Made by a program: the position numbers and the translations under genes. A DNA stretch of 64,000 nucleotides from Dictyophora rubrovolvata (taxonomy: Eukaryota; Basidiomycota; Agaricomycetes; Phallales; Phallaceae), in assembly GCA_029959195.1 (NCBI GenBank), contig CP114117.1, positions 1,116,001 to 1,180,000 of the forward strand, written 5' to 3'. The stretch's first letter is position 1. Each line of letters opens with the position of its first letter. Shown here one piece after another: positions 62,512 to 64,000 of the stretch. The notes below the pieces were generated by a model. The model made no database searches, was not told the origin of the DNA, and saw nothing but the letters and a program-made list of their open reading frames with translations.

Positions 62512-63993
62512 ATGTCTGGTGCGTATGCTGTAACACTTCTCTACGTCGCGACTAACAGTAAATTCTGCAGCGGTCTATTCAGTATATACCTCGCCATTTC
62601 ATCCTCCAATTCCAAACCATCTCCCCACGTTGATAGTTACGCCTCATGGTGTGTTGTTGTTCGCGTCTGATAAATCCAGACGAACTGATCCTTAAATACC
62701 CCGCAGGAAGTCCTCAAAATATCCTCTACTCATATTTGCATACCAACTTTGTAGCTTTCTTTTTATTTATTGGTGTCCTCTTTCCAACCAAGTCGTCCGC
62801 ATTCTAGAATACCGAGAACTATCTCCTGACCCCATCACCTCAGGGAGAGTTATGCGTAGCCAAGCTATTCCCTCCGAAACAACCGCTCAACAATAGCAAG
62901 TCCACCACCGTTTCTGATCCAGGTCATGGTTCGGGTTCCTCTCACCGCGCCGTCCGCTGTGAGGCTTCGCGCAATTTAAAATGGACTATCAACAATACCG
63001 GGGTCATGTCTCCAATCTATAAACTTTCTCTTCCATCTCCAGATAATACTGATTTGCCTTTATTTCAAATTTCTAAACCAAATCCGAATGCAGCTTTTTG
63101 GAGTATGTTTTACTTTGCATATGCAGGTCATAATATACCACCAAAACGTATCGAGTTTGGCAAGATTCAGAAAAATCCTCCTGGTCCAGGTGGAGGAGGT
63201 ACCCGCATCTCTATTACCGGCAAAACCTCGGAAGAGAAGGCCGTCTGGCAGACCTTGGGTGAAGGCAATGAGGATTGTGTCGAATGGGTTGTATTATGTG
63301 CGGCATTGAACCTTCTTGAGTAATTTTCCATCTCGTTCATCATTCTCCGCAATATTTATAATTTTTAGTGACGAAATCCTCAAAGCTGCAGAAAAGAATC
63401 CTTCTGTCCTTGGTGTCTCTCAGCAATCCCGGCCTGGACCTGCCCAGCCTCAGGGTATATCGTTGCGTGATCCAGGACCAGCATCACCCCCTGGACCTGG
63501 ATCCGCTCATGGTTTACAACAACCCCACCAGCAACAGCAGCCTGTTACACAGCGTCCAATGCAACAACTTCCCCAAACCGGTGTCCCATTCCAACAGCGT
63601 TTTCCTCCTCCCGGACAAGGTCCAGTCCCACCCCCTGGGCCAATACCCCCCCAGTCTCATCCGCAGCAAATTAACCCAGTAGGAGGAGGCCCAAGGTATG
63701 CTCCCACCGGACTCCAATCTCCGATTGGCCCTGGTCAACCTCTTCCGGGTGTTAATAGTTCTCATCCCATCATCAACGGATTACCTCCTCAATCTTTTAA
63801 TCCTCCTCCACCTCAAGGTTTTAATGGTCAACCATCTCAGGGACCACCCTTACAGAACTTCGGCGGCCCCCCAGGCCAAGGCCCTTCGCATTTTGGGCCA
63901 GTTCCTAACGATCCGCAATTTACTGGGAACTTCGTGTCGCAAGGCCGTCCAGCTGGTAATTATCCGGGCCCTGTTCAGCCTCGGCGGTTTTAA
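62512..63993 (+). CDS. conserved fungal protein with Pro/Gln-rich C-terminus
   Basis: The protein reads MSAVYSVYTSPFHPPIPNHL, then 'FNTENYLLTPSPQGELCVAK', a Ser-rich loop, and 'CEASRNLKWTINNTGVMSPI'. The core continues with 'PNPNAAFWSMFYFAYAGHNI', 'RISITGKTSEEKAVWQTLGE' and 'GNEDCVEWVVLCAALNLLDD'. I take this as one globular domain of unknown function, seemingly strand-rich. The last 200 residues are Pro/Gln/Gly-rich and repetitive and end RRF. Exons: 62512-62518, a second from about 62572, a third from 62707 to 62750, a fourth from 62807, and a last from 63369; all junctions are GT-AG and in phase. The gene is complete 7 bases before the window end. No reaction or partner can be named. Confidence 0.8.
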
Positions 63994-64000
63994 TTATGAG

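Noticed and set aside
62790-62900. A frame reading VVRILEYRELSPDP upstream of the right-edge domain
   Set aside because: It needs a shift at both ends and hits a stop. The phase-0 acceptor at 62806 (AG before AATACCGAG) gives a continuous frame through the rest of the gene.

Overview
The window is ordinary eukaryotic nuclear DNA, most likely from a filamentous basidiomycete (Agaricomycotina-like). Genes are intron-rich, with introns of about 45-70 nt. The gene content is fungal: SOG2, MSS51, RTS1/B56, a TIGR04076-family protein, an F-box protein and Sso-type syntaxins. Gene spacing is compact, and I saw no transposon, virus-like element, rRNA, tRNA or CRISPR. Coding regions were assembled by eye from exon fragments, so end coordinates are genomic spans that include introns. 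Starts and stops were read directly; some splice junctions are inferred.

Layout, left to right. 1-11.1 kb is housekeeping: an IML2/TTC39 TPR protein cut by the left edge (+), dephospho-CoA kinase CAB5 (+), an MCH1-like MFS transporter (+), the rRNA m5C methyltransferase NOP2 (-) and cytosolic aspartate aminotransferase (-). 11.6-18.2 kb holds a small AN1 zinc-finger gene (-) and three Sso1-type plasma-membrane syntaxin genes in a row (-, +, -). 18.9-24 kb holds argininosuccinate lyase ARG4 (-), a TIGR04076 protein (-), FUN14 (+) and an F-box protein (+). 24.1-35 kb holds three members of an unnamed four-TM membrane protein family with Pro/Ser-rich tails (-, -, +). Between them lie the HEAT-repeat phosphatase regulator PPP4R1 (-) and a voltage-sensor-only proton channel (Hv1-like, -). 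35-45.5 kb holds MSS51 (+), CDC45 (+), an AlkB-type dioxygenase with a GRF zinc finger (-), SOG2 (+) and HIS3 (+). 45.5-62 kb holds an M13 metallopeptidase (-), NC2-beta/DR1 (-), SmF (+), RNA polymerase I largest subunit RPA190 (-), cytosolic HSP70 (-) and PP2A B56 subunit RTS1 (-). The right edge has a conserved fungal protein with a Pro/Gln-rich tail (+), complete in the window.

Most neighbours are functionally unrelated. The two local gene families stand out. The three syntaxins share the same exon plan, including a tiny exon 2 of 14, 20 or 29 nt, which points to local duplication. The three 4-TM proteins share a cysteine-bearing loop and an exact W-x8-W motif after TM4; I cannot name this family. 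Other notable points are a proton channel whose S4 lacks the usual Trp and third Arg, at least four apparent GC-AG introns, a heat-shock-element-like array upstream of HSP70, and a Gcn4-type site just upstream of HIS3.
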